Shown here: piece after piece, positions 1-9,088 of the stretch
Layout of the letters: each line of letters begins with the position of its first letter
Position numbering within the stretch: the stretch's first letter is position 1
NCBI GenBank assembly: GCA_963696625.1
Contig: CAVOKZ010000030.1
Location: forward strand, 10,791 to 74,790
DNA: 64,000 bases
Reading direction: 5' to 3'
From: JAWVFN01 sp963696625
GTDB lineage: Bacteria; Actinomycetota; Thermoleophilia; Solirubrobacterales; 70-9
Notes under the pieces: generated by a model
What the model was told of the DNA's origin: nothing
Seen by the model: only the letters and a program-made list of their open reading frames with translations
Databases searched by the model: none
Position numbers and translations under genes: made by a program

Positions 1-258
1 GTCGACCACGATCGTCTCGCCCTGGACGCGGACATCGGGCTCGGCGATGCCACGGTTCTCGAGCTCGCTGCGGATGAGGTCGCGGATCACGACCAGGTCA
101 TCGCCCGACGCCTGCTCGACCGGAGCGAGGATGACCGAGACACCGCCCTGGAGATCGAGCCCGAGGATCGGGGTGTTGCCGGTGACGATGTTGGCGATGA
201 ACAACAGCACGACGAAGACGACCGTGCCGATCATCGATACCCAGAGGCGGCGACGCAT
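1..258 (-). CDS. secD: Protein translocase subunit SecD, N-terminal part
   Basis: This is the first 86 codons of SecD; the rest lies beyond the left edge. The product is an inner-membrane partner of SecYEG that, with SecF, uses the proton motive force to pull exported proteins across the membrane. Visible are a basic start (MRRRLW), one hydrophobic segment at about residues 8-26, and the family signature LGLDLQGG just after it. It follows yajC on the same strand with a short gap, the usual yajC-secD-secF order. The start is the ATG whose complement ends at 258. Identification is firm from the signature and the neighbour. Confidence 0.9.
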   Translation of the reverse strand, partial: MRRRLWVSMIGTVVFVVLLFIANIVTGNTPILGLDLQGGVSVILAPVEQASGDDLVVIRDLIRSELENRGIAEPDVRVQGETIVVD

Positions 259-267
259 GGGGGCCGG

Positions 268-681
<414 letters not shown>

Positions 682-777
682 AACGGCGGGCGAGCTTATC
701 GGCCATCGTGCAGCGAAGTCCGTCACTTCGGAGCGAACTCCCAGACCGTCATTCGACGCGGGAAAAGGCCCACACCG

Positions 778-1875
778 TCAGGCCCACACCGCCAGGACGT
801 CGCGGCGGAGCTGTCCGAACGTGCCCTCGATGATCGCCGCGCGCATCCGATCCATCAGATCGATCGTCCAAGCGACGTTGTGGATCGACAACAACCGTGA
901 CGCGGTGGGCTCGCCGACCTGGAGGAGGTGTCGGATGTAGCCGCGGCTGTGCCGGGCGCACACCGGGCACGAACACGTCGTGTCGAGTGGTTCGTCGAGG
1001 TCGGCGTTGCGTGCAGCCTTGGCCTGGTAGCGACCCGTGGAGGTGAGTGCCGTGCCGTGGCGGCCGAGGCGGGTCTGCATGACGCAGTCGAACTGGTCGA
1101 CCCCGAGGGCGACGGCCTCGACGAGCGACGCCGGATCACCGACACCCATCAGATAGCGGGGTTGGTCGTCGGGCAACTCGGCCAGCGCCGCGGCGAGCGC
1201 CGGCAGCATCTGCTCGCGTGTCTCCCCCACCGAGAGCCCGCCGATGCCGTAGCCGTCGAAGCCGACGTCGACGGTTCGCCGGGCACTCTCGATCCGCATC
1301 GATTCGCTCGCCCCACCCTGGACGATGCCGAACAGCGCCTGATCGGCCATCGAGTGAGACGCCCGGGCGCGGACCGCCCAAGAATGTGTGAGTTCGACGG
1401 CTCGCCGGATCACCTCCGGCGGGCTCGGCAGCGGCGGGCAGACGTCGAGCACCATCTGGATGTCGGCGCCGAGCCGCTGCTGGACGTCGACGGCGATCTC
1501 GGGAGTGAACCGGTGCGCCGAACCGTCGTAGGTGCTCCTGAACGTCACGCCGTCGCCGTCGATCTCCGGGTCGAGGGAGAAGACCTGGAAACCTCCCGAG
1601 TCGGTCAGGGTGAGCCCGCTCCATCCCGTGAACTTGCCGAGACCCCCGAACCGCCCGACCACGTCGGCGCCGGGCCGCAACATGAGGTGGTACGCGTTGC
1701 CCAGGACGATCTGCGCGCCGATCTCCTCGTAGTCCGCGGCGCTCAGGAACTTGATCGCTCCGCGCGTGCCGACCGGCATGAACAGTGGCGTCGTGTAGCT
1801 TGCGCAGGCCGTGGTCGCGGTTCCCGCCCGGGCCGTGCCGTCGACGGCATCCACGGCGAGGTCGACCCGATGCAT
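778..1875 (-). CDS. tgt: tRNA-guanine transglycosylase
   Basis: This 365-aa enzyme exchanges guanine 34 in tRNAs with GUN anticodons for preQ1, the first committed tRNA step of queuosine synthesis. Family hallmarks are the general-acid Asp in TLTDSGGFQVFSL, the nucleophile Asp in GVDQFDCVMQTRLGRHG, the glycine-rich GIGGLSVGE, and the zinc site CSCPVC with a downstream His. The length is normal. Its ATG overlaps the stop of queA by one base (TGATG), so the two queuosine genes are translationally coupled. A few residues of the N-terminal core look shorter than in some homologues, but no key residue is missing. Confidence 0.96.
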   Translation of the reverse strand: MHRVDLAVDAVDGTARAGTATTACASYTTPLFMPVGTRGAIKFLSAADYEEIGAQIVLGNAYHLMLRPGADVVGRFGGLGKFTGWSGLTLTDSGGFQVFSLDPEIDGDGVTFRSTYDGSAHRFTPEIAVDVQQRLGADIQMVLDVCPPLPSPPEVIRRAVELTHSWAVRARASHSMADQALFGIVQGGASESMRIESARRTVDVGFDGYGIGGLSVGETREQMLPALAAALAELPDDQPRYLMGVGDPASLVEAVALGVDQFDCVMQTRLGRHGTALTSTGRYQAKAARNADLDEPLDTTCSCPVCARHSRGYIRHLLQVGEPTASRLLSIHNVAWTIDLMDRMRAAIIEGTFGQLRRDVLAVWA

Positions 1876-2888
1876 CAGGACGCCGACCGATCGAGCAGCA
1901 TCGCGTCACCGAAGGACAAGAACCGGTAGTCGGCGGCGAGCGCTTCGGTGTACAGGCATCGCCATCGGTCGCCGACGAACGCGTCGATCATCATCAGCAG
2001 CGTGGTCCTGGGAAGGTGGAAGTTCGTCATCAGCAGATCCACGACCTGCCAATCGAACCCTCGGTGGATGAACAGATCGGTCCGGCCAGACGGTGCCGTG
2101 CGGGCCGCGGCTGATTCGAGGGCGCGAACTGCGGTTGTGCCGACGGCGACGACCCGTCCGGCGCCTTCGCAGGCGAGCCGGGTCTCGTCGGGTACCCGGT
2201 AGCGCTCGGTGTGCATCGGATGGTCGAGCGGATCGTCGGTGCTGATCGGCTGGAACGTGTCGAGCCCGACGACGAGTTCGACCGTCGCCGTCGACACACC
2301 GACCGCCGCCAGGCGCGCGAACAGGTCGTCGGTGAAGTGCAGACCTGCCGTCGGAGCGGCTGCACTTCCGGGGGTCGCCGCGTACACGGTCTGGTAGCGC
2401 GACGGGTCGTCGAGCGGCGTCGTGATGTACGGCGGTAGTGGCATCTCGCCCATGTCGTCGAGCAGGGCCAGCGGATCCGACCCGTCGGTGAGCAACTCCA
2501 CGACGAAGGTGTCACCGGCAACGGTCCGTTCACCGACGCGAACGATCGCCCGACCGCTCCGGAACAGTTCCTCGCCGACCGCCAGCTTCTTTCCCGGACG
2601 CAGCAATGCCTCCCACGTGCGTCGATCGTCGTCGATGGCTTCCAGCAGCAGCACCTCTGCCTGGCCGCCGGAACGGCGGGTGAGTCGCAGCCGCGCCGGG
2701 ATCACCCGTGTCTCGTTGAGCACCAACAGGTCGCCCTCACGGAGAAGCTCCGGCAGGTCTTGCACCCGGTGGTGCGTCGGGGCGGCCGAACCACGGTCGA
2801 GGAGAAGCCGGGCGCTGTCGCGGGGCTCGATCGGGATCTGGGCGATACGACCGGCAGGCAGGTGGTAGTCGAAGTCGGCGATCCGCAC
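1875..2888 (-). CDS. queA: S-adenosylmethionine:tRNA ribosyltransferase-isomerase
   Basis: QueA (337 aa) transfers and isomerises the ribosyl group of SAM onto preQ1-tRNA to give epoxyqueuosine. Recognisable segments include the N-terminal DFDYHLPAGRIAQIP, the central LPPYITTPLDDPSRYQTVYA, GSAAAPTAGLHFT and the C-terminal NFHLPRTTLLMMIDAF. The length matches the family. It is directly upstream of tgt with a one-base overlap and lies 45 bases downstream of ruvB on the same strand, so it probably belongs to a long minus-strand operon. Confidence 0.96.
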   Translation of the reverse strand: MRIADFDYHLPAGRIAQIPIEPRDSARLLLDRGSAAPTHHRVQDLPELLREGDLLVLNETRVIPARLRLTRRSGGQAEVLLLEAIDDDRRTWEALLRPGKKLAVGEELFRSGRAIVRVGERTVAGDTFVVELLTDGSDPLALLDDMGEMPLPPYITTPLDDPSRYQTVYAATPGSAAAPTAGLHFTDDLFARLAAVGVSTATVELVVGLDTFQPISTDDPLDHPMHTERYRVPDETRLACEGAGRVVAVGTTAVRALESAAARTAPSGRTDLFIHRGFDWQVVDLLMTNFHLPRTTLLMMIDAFVGDRWRCLYTEALAADYRFLSFGDAMLLDRSAS

Positions 2889-2933
2889 CGGCGCCAGGCT
2901 ACGGCGAACCCTCCGTCACGCGATCGCTCCCGG

Positions 2934-3983
2934 TCAGCCGAACAGGCTGCCGCCTGCGCTCGCGCGATGGGGCGGGGGCAGACCGATGTGCTCGTACGCG
3001 GCGTCGAGCGCGACGCGCCCGCGGGGGGTCCGGGCGATCATGCCCTGGGTGATGAGAAACGGCTCGTACACGTCCTCGACGGTGTCGGGCTGCTCTCCGA
3101 CGCTGATGGCCACGGTCGACAGGCCGACCGGCCCTCCCTTGAACTGGGTGCACAGCGCCGAGAGGATCGCCCGGTCGACCTTGTCGAGCCCGCGGTCGTC
3201 GACGCCGAACAGGGCCAGACCATCACGAGCGATGTCGGCGTCGACCATGCCGTTCGCGCGTACCTCGGAGAAGTCGCGAACTCGGCGTAGCAAACGATTG
3301 GCGATCCGAGGTGTCCCGCGTGAGCGGCGGGCGATCTCCCATGCGCCGGCGGAATCGATCTCGACGCCGAGGATGCCCGCCGCGCGCTCGACGATGGCTT
3401 GCAGTTCGGCACTGTCGTAGTAGTCGAGCCGGGCGACCAGGCCGAACCGGTCCCGGAGTGGGCCGGTGATCATTCCGGTTCTGGTGGTGGCCCCCACCAG
3501 CGTGAACGGCGGCATCGTGAGCCGGATGCTCGACGCCGCGGGACCCTTGCCGACCACGATGTCGAGCTGGAAGTCTTCCATCGCCGGGTACAGGATCTCC
3601 TCGACGGCGCGCGACAACCGGTGGATCTCGTCGATGAACAGCACGTCTCCGTCGTCGAGCTTGGTCAGGATGGCCGCGAGGTCGCCGGCTCGCTCGAGTG
3701 CCGGGCCCGAAGTGACATGCAGATGCACTCCCATCTCGGTGGCGACGATGCCGGCAAGCGTGGTCTTGCCCAGCCCCGGCGGCCCGGCGAACAGGAGGTG
3801 GTCGACGGTCTGATTGCGCCTGCGAGCCGCTTCGAGCACGATCGTGAGGTGCTCCTTGAGTTCCCGTTGGCCGATGAACTCATCGAGCGCTCTCGGCCGC
3901 AGCCCGGCCTCGATGTCGAGATCGGCAGCGGTGTCGACATCGTCGGTCGGGCCGATGCTCGGGTCGAGGAACTCGTCACGCAC
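2934..3983 (-). CDS. ruvB: Holliday junction branch migration helicase RuvB
   Basis: RuvB (349 aa from the GTG start used here) is the hexameric AAA+ motor that drives branch migration of Holliday junctions with RuvA. The sequence shows Walker A GPPGLGKTTLA, Walker B VLFIDEIHRL, sensor 1 VGATTRTGMI, the arginine-finger region GPLRDRFGL and the C-terminal winged-helix domain with YEPFLITQGMIARTPRGR. I chose GTG at 3983, giving the typical VRDEFLDP start; it overlaps the end of ruvA by 8 bases. A longer ATG start at 4040 would add residues that are not conserved. Confidence 0.96.
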   Translation of the reverse strand: MRDEFLDPSIGPTDDVDTAADLDIEAGLRPRALDEFIGQRELKEHLTIVLEAARRRNQTVDHLLFAGPPGLGKTTLAGIVATEMGVHLHVTSGPALERAGDLAAILTKLDDGDVLFIDEIHRLSRAVEEILYPAMEDFQLDIVVGKGPAASSIRLTMPPFTLVGATTRTGMITGPLRDRFGLVARLDYYDSAELQAIVERAAGILGVEIDSAGAWEIARRSRGTPRIANRLLRRVRDFSEVRANGMVDADIARDGLALFGVDDRGLDKVDRAILSALCTQFKGGPVGLSTVAISVGEQPDTVEDVYEPFLITQGMIARTPRGRVALDAAYEHIGLPPPHRASAGGSLFG

Positions 3984-4566
3984 GGCGAGCCCCCAACGAC
4001 TTGAGTGCCTCGCGCAGCAGCGACGACGCGTCGGCGTCACCGGAGAGGTCGCGCAGCACCTCGCGTATCTCGTCGGACCCGTACCCGAGCCCGGTCAGCG
4101 CCTCGCGGACATCGGCGACCGCCGAGCTCTGCCCGACGGCGCCACCGCCGTGCTCCAGCACCGGGATCGAGAGCCGGTCGCGAAGTTCGACGATGAGGCG
4201 TTCGGCGGTCTTCTTGCCGACGCCGGGCACCAGCGACATGGCCGCGGTGTCGCCGTTGGCGACGATGTCGACGAGCGCCAGTGGTGGGTGCGTCGCCATC
4301 ACGGCCATCGCCAGTGCGGGCCCGACCCCGTGGGTGGCGATCAGCACCTCGAACATCGCTCGCTCGGCTCCGGACGCGAAGCCGTAGAGCGTTTGGGCAT
4401 CGTCGCGAATGTGATGGTGCACGTAGAGGAACGCATCGCTCGACGGTTCGAGTTCGGCGAGTGTCCGGTGCGAGACCGTGACGAGATATCCGACGCCGGC
4501 CACCTCGAGCAGGACGGCACCATCGGCGTTGCGTTCGAGGACGGTTCCCCGCAGTGATCCGATCAC
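3976..4566 (-). CDS. ruvA: Holliday junction DNA helicase subunit RuvA
   Basis: RuvA (196 aa) tetramers clamp the four-way junction and load RuvB. The N-terminal OB fold starts VIGSLRGTVLE, the tandem helix-hairpin-helix region includes THGVGPALAMAVM and VPGVGKKTAERLIVELRDRL, and the C-terminal domain that contacts RuvB (REALTGLGYGSDEIREVL) is present. The start is a GTG overlapping the ruvC stop as GTGA; the gene in turn overlaps ruvB, giving a tightly coupled ruvC-ruvA-ruvB operon. Confidence 0.96.
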   Translation of the reverse strand: MIGSLRGTVLERNADGAVLLEVAGVGYLVTVSHRTLAELEPSSDAFLYVHHHIRDDAQTLYGFASGAERAMFEVLIATHGVGPALAMAVMATHPPLALVDIVANGDTAAMSLVPGVGKKTAERLIVELRDRLSIPVLEHGGGAVGQSSAVADVREALTGLGYGSDEIREVLRDLSGDADASSLLREALKSLGARRA

Positions 4567-5069
4567 CGCGACTGCTCCGTCGCCGAGAGCACCCGCTGGC
4601 GCATCGGCGACATCGCCAGATGACACAGCGCCAAAGCAGCTGCGTCGGCAGCGTCGGCGGGCTTGGGGAGCGTGGTGAGCCCGAGGCGTACCTGCACCAT
4701 CTTCTGAACCTGCTGCTTGTCGGCGCCGCCCCATCCCGCCACGGCGTCTTTGACCTGGTTCGGCGTGTACTGCACGACGTCGCACCCCGCCAGTGCCGCC
4801 TCGGCGAGCGCCAGGCCACTCGCCTGGCCGACACTCATCGCCGTGCGCACGTTGACCTGGAAGAACACCTGCTCGACAGCGACCGCGTCGGGGGCGAACT
4901 CCGCGAGCAACGCCGCGAACTCGACACGCAGCGAGGCGAGCCGCTGCGGGAGCGGATCGGTCGGAGGCGTACGGATCACGCCGAGCGAAACGGCCCGGAC
5001 GTCGCCACTTCGACGACTGTCGAGCACCGCGTACCCGCATCGTGTCAGCCCTGGGTCGATCCCGATCAC
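4563..5069 (-). CDS. ruvC: Crossover junction endodeoxyribonuclease RuvC
   Basis: RuvC resolves Holliday junctions by symmetrical nicking. The RNase-H-like fold begins at VIGIDPGLTRCGYAVLD, which carries the first catalytic Asp; the later acidic residues appear in AVEQVFFQVN and in DAADAAALALCH. I use the GTG at 5069 where homology starts; the frame is open to an ATG at 5144, but that extension is basic, rich in Arg/Thr/Pro and partly encoded by a short direct repeat (tcgcacgggga twice at about 5078-5100), so it is probably untranslated. It is the first gene of the ruvCAB unit. Confidence 0.92.
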   Translation of the reverse strand: MIGIDPGLTRCGYAVLDSRRSGDVRAVSLGVIRTPPTDPLPQRLASLRVEFAALLAEFAPDAVAVEQVFFQVNVRTAMSVGQASGLALAEAALAGCDVVQYTPNQVKDAVAGWGGADKQQVQKMVQVRLGLTTLPKPADAADAAALALCHLAMSPMRQRVLSATEQSR

Positions 5070-5189
5070 ACGGAGACTCGCACGGGGAGTCGCACGGGGA
5101 GTGCGGGGTGACGTGGCGAACACAGGTTCGTAGCGTAGCCGCACAACCGGACGCTCGTGGTGATGGTCCCGACGGCCGTCACGACAGGC

Positions 5190-5645
5190 TCAAGCGGTGA
5201 GCTCGTCGAGTTCGGCCAGAAGCTCCTTCACCGGCCGGTAGGTCAGGCCGGCGATGGCTCGATGGGCGTATCTGACGATTCCGTCCGCGTCGATGATGAA
5301 CACGCTGCGCCGTGCGAACCCGAGCGGGCCCAACGTGCCGTAGAGGCCGGCGATCGCCTTGTCGGTGTCGGCCAACAACGGGAACCCGAAGCCGTGCTTG
5401 CCGGCGAACGCGTCGTGGCTGGTCACGTCCTGGGCGGAGATCCCCAGCACCTGCGCGTTCAGCTCCGTGAACTGCCCGAGCTCGTCGTTGTAGCTGTTGA
5501 GCTGCTTCGTGCACACCGCGGTGTCGTCGCCCGGGTAGAACACGAGCACCACCGGGCGACCGCGGTAGTCACTCAACGACACGTCGGCGCCACCGGTGGC
5601 CGGCAGCGTGAAATCGGGGGCGACATCGCCCACGCCGAGGCTCAT
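5190..5645 (-). CDS. Peroxiredoxin of the AhpC/TSA (BCP-like) family
   Basis: This 151-aa thioredoxin-fold protein reduces hydroperoxides. It has the N-terminal DFTLPATGGADVSLSDYRG, the strand VVLVFYPGDDTAVCTKQ with the peroxidatic Cys, and the later ARRSVFIIDADGIVRY. The second Cys found five residues further on in many BCP proteins is absent, so resolution would need an external thiol (1-Cys type); this is inference. Its ATG overlaps the yebC stop by four bases (ATGA), so it is co-translated with yebC. Confidence 0.88.
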   Translation of the reverse strand: MSLGVGDVAPDFTLPATGGADVSLSDYRGRPVVLVFYPGDDTAVCTKQLNSYNDELGQFTELNAQVLGISAQDVTSHDAFAGKHGFGFPLLADTDKAIAGLYGTLGPLGFARRSVFIIDADGIVRYAHRAIAGLTYRPVKELLAELDELTA

Positions 5646-6388
5646 GACGTCACCACCTCCATCAGCTCGTCGCTGATGTCGAAGTTCGAAAAGACGTCCT
5701 GAACGTCGTCGTTGTCCTCCAACGCCTCGAGGATCCGCAGCACCGCCTTGGCGTCGCTCGTCTCGGTGATCGGCACGAGGTTCTCCGACACCATCTGCGA
5801 GTCGGCCGAGATCACCTCGATGCCGGCCTCGTCGAGCCTCGACTTCACGTCGTACACCACCGAGGGGTCGGTCATGATGCGGAAGCTGTCGCCTTCCCGG
5901 ATCACGTCGTCGGCGCCGGCGTCGATCGCGACGAGCATCACGTCGTCCTCTTCGAGTCCCTCCCCGGTGAGGATCACGCCACGGCGCTCGAATTGCCAGC
6001 TGACCGCACCGGGTTCGGCCATCGAGCCCCCGAGCTTGCTGAACACATTGCGGATCTCGGCGCCCGTGCGATTCCTGTTGTCGGTGAGGACATCGATCAT
6101 CAGCGCGACGCCGCCCGGCGCATAGCCCTCGTACATGATGCTCTCGTAGGTTCCGCCGTCGGCGTCGCCCGTGCCGCGCTTGATCGCCCGGTCGATCGCG
6201 TCGTTCGTCATCCGACCGGCTTTCGCCTTCTGCACGGCGGTGCGCAGTGTCGGATTGGTCTCGATGTCGCCACCGCTCTTGGCCGACACCTCGATCTGGC
6301 GCGCCAGCTTCGCGAACAACTTGCCCCGCGCCTTGTCGACAGCGCCCTTCTTGTGCTTGATCGTTGCCCATTTCGAATGGCCGGACAT
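5642..6388 (-). CDS. YebC/PmpR family protein (TACO1-like)
   Basis: This 248-aa protein begins with the invariant MSGHSKWATIKHKKGAVDKARGKLF and continues with the RMTNDAIDRAIKRGTG and NRTGAEIRNVFSKLGG motifs that define the YebC/PmpR/TACO1 family. Members have been described as transcriptional regulators and, more recently, as ribosome-associated factors that help translate difficult sequences such as polyproline. It lies between pdxT and the peroxiredoxin gene and often neighbours ruvC in actinobacteria, as here. Confidence 0.95.
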   Translation of the reverse strand: MSGHSKWATIKHKKGAVDKARGKLFAKLARQIEVSAKSGGDIETNPTLRTAVQKAKAGRMTNDAIDRAIKRGTGDADGGTYESIMYEGYAPGGVALMIDVLTDNRNRTGAEIRNVFSKLGGSMAEPGAVSWQFERRGVILTGEGLEEDDVMLVAIDAGADDVIREGDSFRIMTDPSVVYDVKSRLDEAGIEVISADSQMVSENLVPITETSDAKAVLRILEALEDNDDVQDVFSNFDISDELMEVVTS

Positions 6389-6393
6389 GTCGT

Positions 6394-7065
6394 CTACTCC
6401 GTGATCGGAACTGGTTGCTTCAGCGAATCGAGGAACATCTCGTGCAGCCGATTGTCGTCGGTGAGCTCAGGATGGAACGCCGCAACCGTACAGCCTCCGT
6501 CGCGCAGGAGAACAGGCACGCCGTCGTGTTCGGCCAGCACTTCGACATCGGGCCCAACGCGCATGACCAGCGGGGCACGAATGAACACGGCATGGAACGC
6601 CTCGCTGAGCCCGCAGACGTCCAGGTCCGTTTCGAAGCTCTCGAGCTGGCGCCCGTACCCGTTGCGCCGCACGGTGATGTCGAGTCGTTCGAAACCTCGT
6701 TGGTCGGACCGACCGTCGAGAACCTCCTTCGCGCACAGGATCATCCCGGCACACGTGCCGAACACCGGCAGCCCCTCGGCAATGCGTCCCTTCAGCTCGT
6801 CATACAGCCCGCTCGTGTCGAGCAGACGCGACATCGTCGTGCTCTCGCCTCCCGGGAGGATCAACGCATCGAGCCCGGCGAGTTCGGCCGGCCGGCGAAC
6901 GAGCGGCGCCACGACACCGAGTGACTCCAATCGCTCCCGGTGGGCTGCGAACGCGCCCTGTAGAGCGAGAACCCCGACGGTGACATCGCCCGCACGGGGC
7001 TGACGTCTCCGGCCGTCGATCGGCTCGACGAGCGGATGGATCGGCTCACCAGCCCCGTTCGGCAT
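6394..7065 (-). CDS. pdxT: Pyridoxal 5'-phosphate synthase glutaminase subunit PdxT
   Basis: PdxT hydrolyses glutamine and channels ammonia to PdxS for PLP synthesis. The class I glutaminase triad is visible: Cys in GTCAGMIL, and His-Glu in AAFHPELTDD; the oxyanion segment is LPGGESTTMSRLL. The domain proper starts at VTVGVLALQGAF. No start codon sits exactly there, so I take the ATG at 7065, which overlaps the end of pdxS by about 20 bases; this leaves about 29 extra residues at the N-terminus. An ATG at 7083 is also in frame. Confidence 0.93.
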   Translation of the reverse strand: MPNGAGEPIHPLVEPIDGRRRQPRAGDVTVGVLALQGAFAAHRERLESLGVVAPLVRRPAELAGLDALILPGGESTTMSRLLDTSGLYDELKGRIAEGLPVFGTCAGMILCAKEVLDGRSDQRGFERLDITVRRNGYGRQLESFETDLDVCGLSEAFHAVFIRAPLVMRVGPDVEVLAEHDGVPVLLRDGGCTVAAFHPELTDDNRLHEMFLDSLKQPVPITE

Positions 7066-7934
7066 ACCGCTCGTGGATCTCATCCATCCCGATACCGGTC
7101 ATCGGCGCACCGAGGCCCCGGCTCACCTTGGCGAGGATGTCCGCGTCTCGGAAGTGCGTGGTCGCCTCGACGATGGCCTTGGCACGTGGCGACGGATCTT
7201 GCGACTTGAAGATGCCGGAGCCGACGAACACTGCCTCGGCGCCGAGCTGCATGGCGAGCGCGGCATCGGCCGGAGTGGCCAGGCCCCCGGCACAGAACAG
7301 CGGCACGGGCAGCTTGGCCGTCTCGGCGACCTCCTGCACGAGCGGCAGCGGCGCCTGGAGCCGCTTGGCCCACTCGAACAGCTCGGCACTGTCGGCCTGC
7401 GTGATGCGCTTGATGTCGCCGACGATCGAGCGGAGGTGGCGCACGGCTTCCACGACGTTGCCGGTGCCGGCCTCGCCCTTGGAGCGGATCATGGCGGCGC
7501 CTTCGGAGATGCGGCGCAATGCCTCGCCGAGGTTCGTCGCGCCGCACACGAACGGCACGTCGAAGGCGAACTTGTCGATGTGGTGGGCCTCGTCGGCAGG
7601 GGTGAGCACTTCGGATTCGTCGATGAAGTCGACATGGAGCGCCTGCATGATCTGCGCTTCGACGAAGTGACCGATGCGGACCTTGGCCATCACCGGGATC
7701 GAGACCGCTGCTTGGATTCCCTCCATCATCTCGGGGTCGCTCATCCGGGCCACGCCGCCATCGCGGCGGATGTCGGCGGGCACCCGCTCGAGGGCCATGA
7801 CCGCGACGGCGCCGGCCGTCTTCGGCGATCTTGGCCTGTTCGGGTGTGACGACGTCCATGATGACGCCGCCCTTCATCATCTCGGCAAGACCACGCTTGA
7901 CGGGAAACGTGCCGGTGTTTCGACGTTCGCTCAT
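7046..7934 (-). pseudogene. pdxS: Pyridoxal 5'-phosphate synthase subunit PdxS, interrupted by a 1-base frameshift
   Basis: PdxS makes PLP from ribose 5-phosphate, glyceraldehyde 3-phosphate and ammonia supplied by PdxT. From the ATG at 7934 the frame reads correctly through VKRGLAEMMKGGVIMDVVTP and AKIAED, then needs a one-base shift near 7817 to continue as AGAVAVMALERVPADIR and the rest (SIPVMAKVRIGHFVEAQ, VPFVCGATNLGEALRR, GAEAVFVGSGIFKS). Removing a single G restores a 295-aa protein of normal length, with the active-site lysines preserved. With no other sign of decay, an extra base from sequencing is at least as likely as a real mutation. Confidence 0.9.
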
Positions 7935-7975
7935 GGCCTCAGCGTACTTTCATCTGCACGCAACGGGGCCGGCTG

Positions 7976-9088
7976 TTACTGAGCAGGTGGCTTGATGATC
8001 ATGTCGACGCCGGACTTGTTCGGGTCGAGCGTCGGGACTTCCTTGGCGAGTTCGATCCAGGTGTTCCCCGGCTGCAGGGCGATCCGCTCTCCGTTGGCGT
8101 CGAAGAAGTCGGGTGCGAACAGGCTGTACTCCCGCTTCCAACGCCCCTCGACGACCTTTCCATCGCTGAACACGTACACCGGGCCTTCGCCGATCGTCTG
8201 TGCTTCGGGGCTGTTGCGGTCGACGGCGCTGGGCTGGTACTGCACACCCATCACGATCACGTTCTTCGCGTCGATCGGCCCGTAGGTCTGGTCGACGTGT
8301 CGGCGGCCGTTCTGGGTGCGGTCGAACTTGCCCGTCTCGGCGTTCCAGTCCCAGTCGACCTTCGTGCTGCCGACCGCGACGTTGACGCCACTCGTCGGGT
8401 CGCCCTGGAACGTCTCGCCGTCGCGCAGATAGGTGTACTGCAGGCTGGGAGGACCCGGCTGATCGGGCGGAGTCTGGAACCAGATCGTGTCGGTGTCGTT
8501 GTACAGGTCGTGCGGCTTCGATCCCGCGCCACGGTAGTAGCCCTTGGCGTTGTTGGGGCCCATGTTGATCAGCGTCGAGTCGTTGATCATCCGGGTGACG
8601 CCGCCGTTGCCACCACTCCACACGAACAACGGTGCGTTGAACGACGTGAACAGGTCGATGTCCTGTGTGCGGCCGGAGCGGATCGGTCCGATCGGGGTGG
8701 CGCTCTGGGAGTGGAACACAGCAGCGAGGCGGGTGGCCTGCCCTTCGACGATCTCTTCGAACACGATGTCGGCGCGCGCCACGCCGGTGTGGTTCGCCCG
8801 GCCGGCGGGAACGTTGTCGATCTTGACCACCATCGCCGGCCTGTCGATGATGTCTGCCGCGCTCGCCAGCGGCTCTCCCGTCAGGGGCTGGCGGATGACC
8901 TCGGGGATCGTGGTCGAAGTCGTGGTGGACGACGACGACGTGGTGCTGGTGCGAGGCACGGTCGTGGAAGTCGTCGACGTCGTCGGGGCGGCGGTGGTCG
9001 TGGTGTCGGCGGCGTCGCTTCCGCCCCCGCACGCAGCAAGAGCGAGAGCGGCGGCGGTCAGGATGATCAGAGGTCGGTGGATGTGCAT
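7976..9088 (-). CDS. DUF3048 (YerB-like) lipoprotein
   Basis: A 370-aa exported lipoprotein: signal peptide with lipobox LALAACGGG, then a Thr/Ser-rich linker of about 40 residues, then a DUF3048/YerB domain (RPAMVVKIDNVPAGR, GVARADIVFEEIVEGQATRL, GPIRSGRTQDIDL). YerB-type proteins are of unknown function and are found on the surface of Gram-positive bacteria. The ATG at 9088 overlaps the stop of the HtpX-like gene (TGATG), suggesting coupled translation. The C-terminal part (residues 200-365) matches the usual second domain of this family. Confidence 0.88.
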   Translation of the reverse strand: MHIHRPLIILTAAALALAACGGGSDAADTTTTAAPTTSTTSTTVPRTSTTSSSSTTTSTTIPEVIRQPLTGEPLASAADIIDRPAMVVKIDNVPAGRANHTGVARADIVFEEIVEGQATRLAAVFHSQSATPIGPIRSGRTQDIDLFTSFNAPLFVWSGGNGGVTRMINDSTLINMGPNNAKGYYRGAGSKPHDLYNDTDTIWFQTPPDQPGPPSLQYTYLRDGETFQGDPTSGVNVAVGSTKVDWDWNAETGKFDRTQNGRRHVDQTYGPIDAKNVIVMGVQYQPSAVDRNSPEAQTIGEGPVYVFSDGKVVEGRWKREYSLFAPDFFDANGERIALQPGNTWIELAKEVPTLDPNKSGVDMIIKPPAQ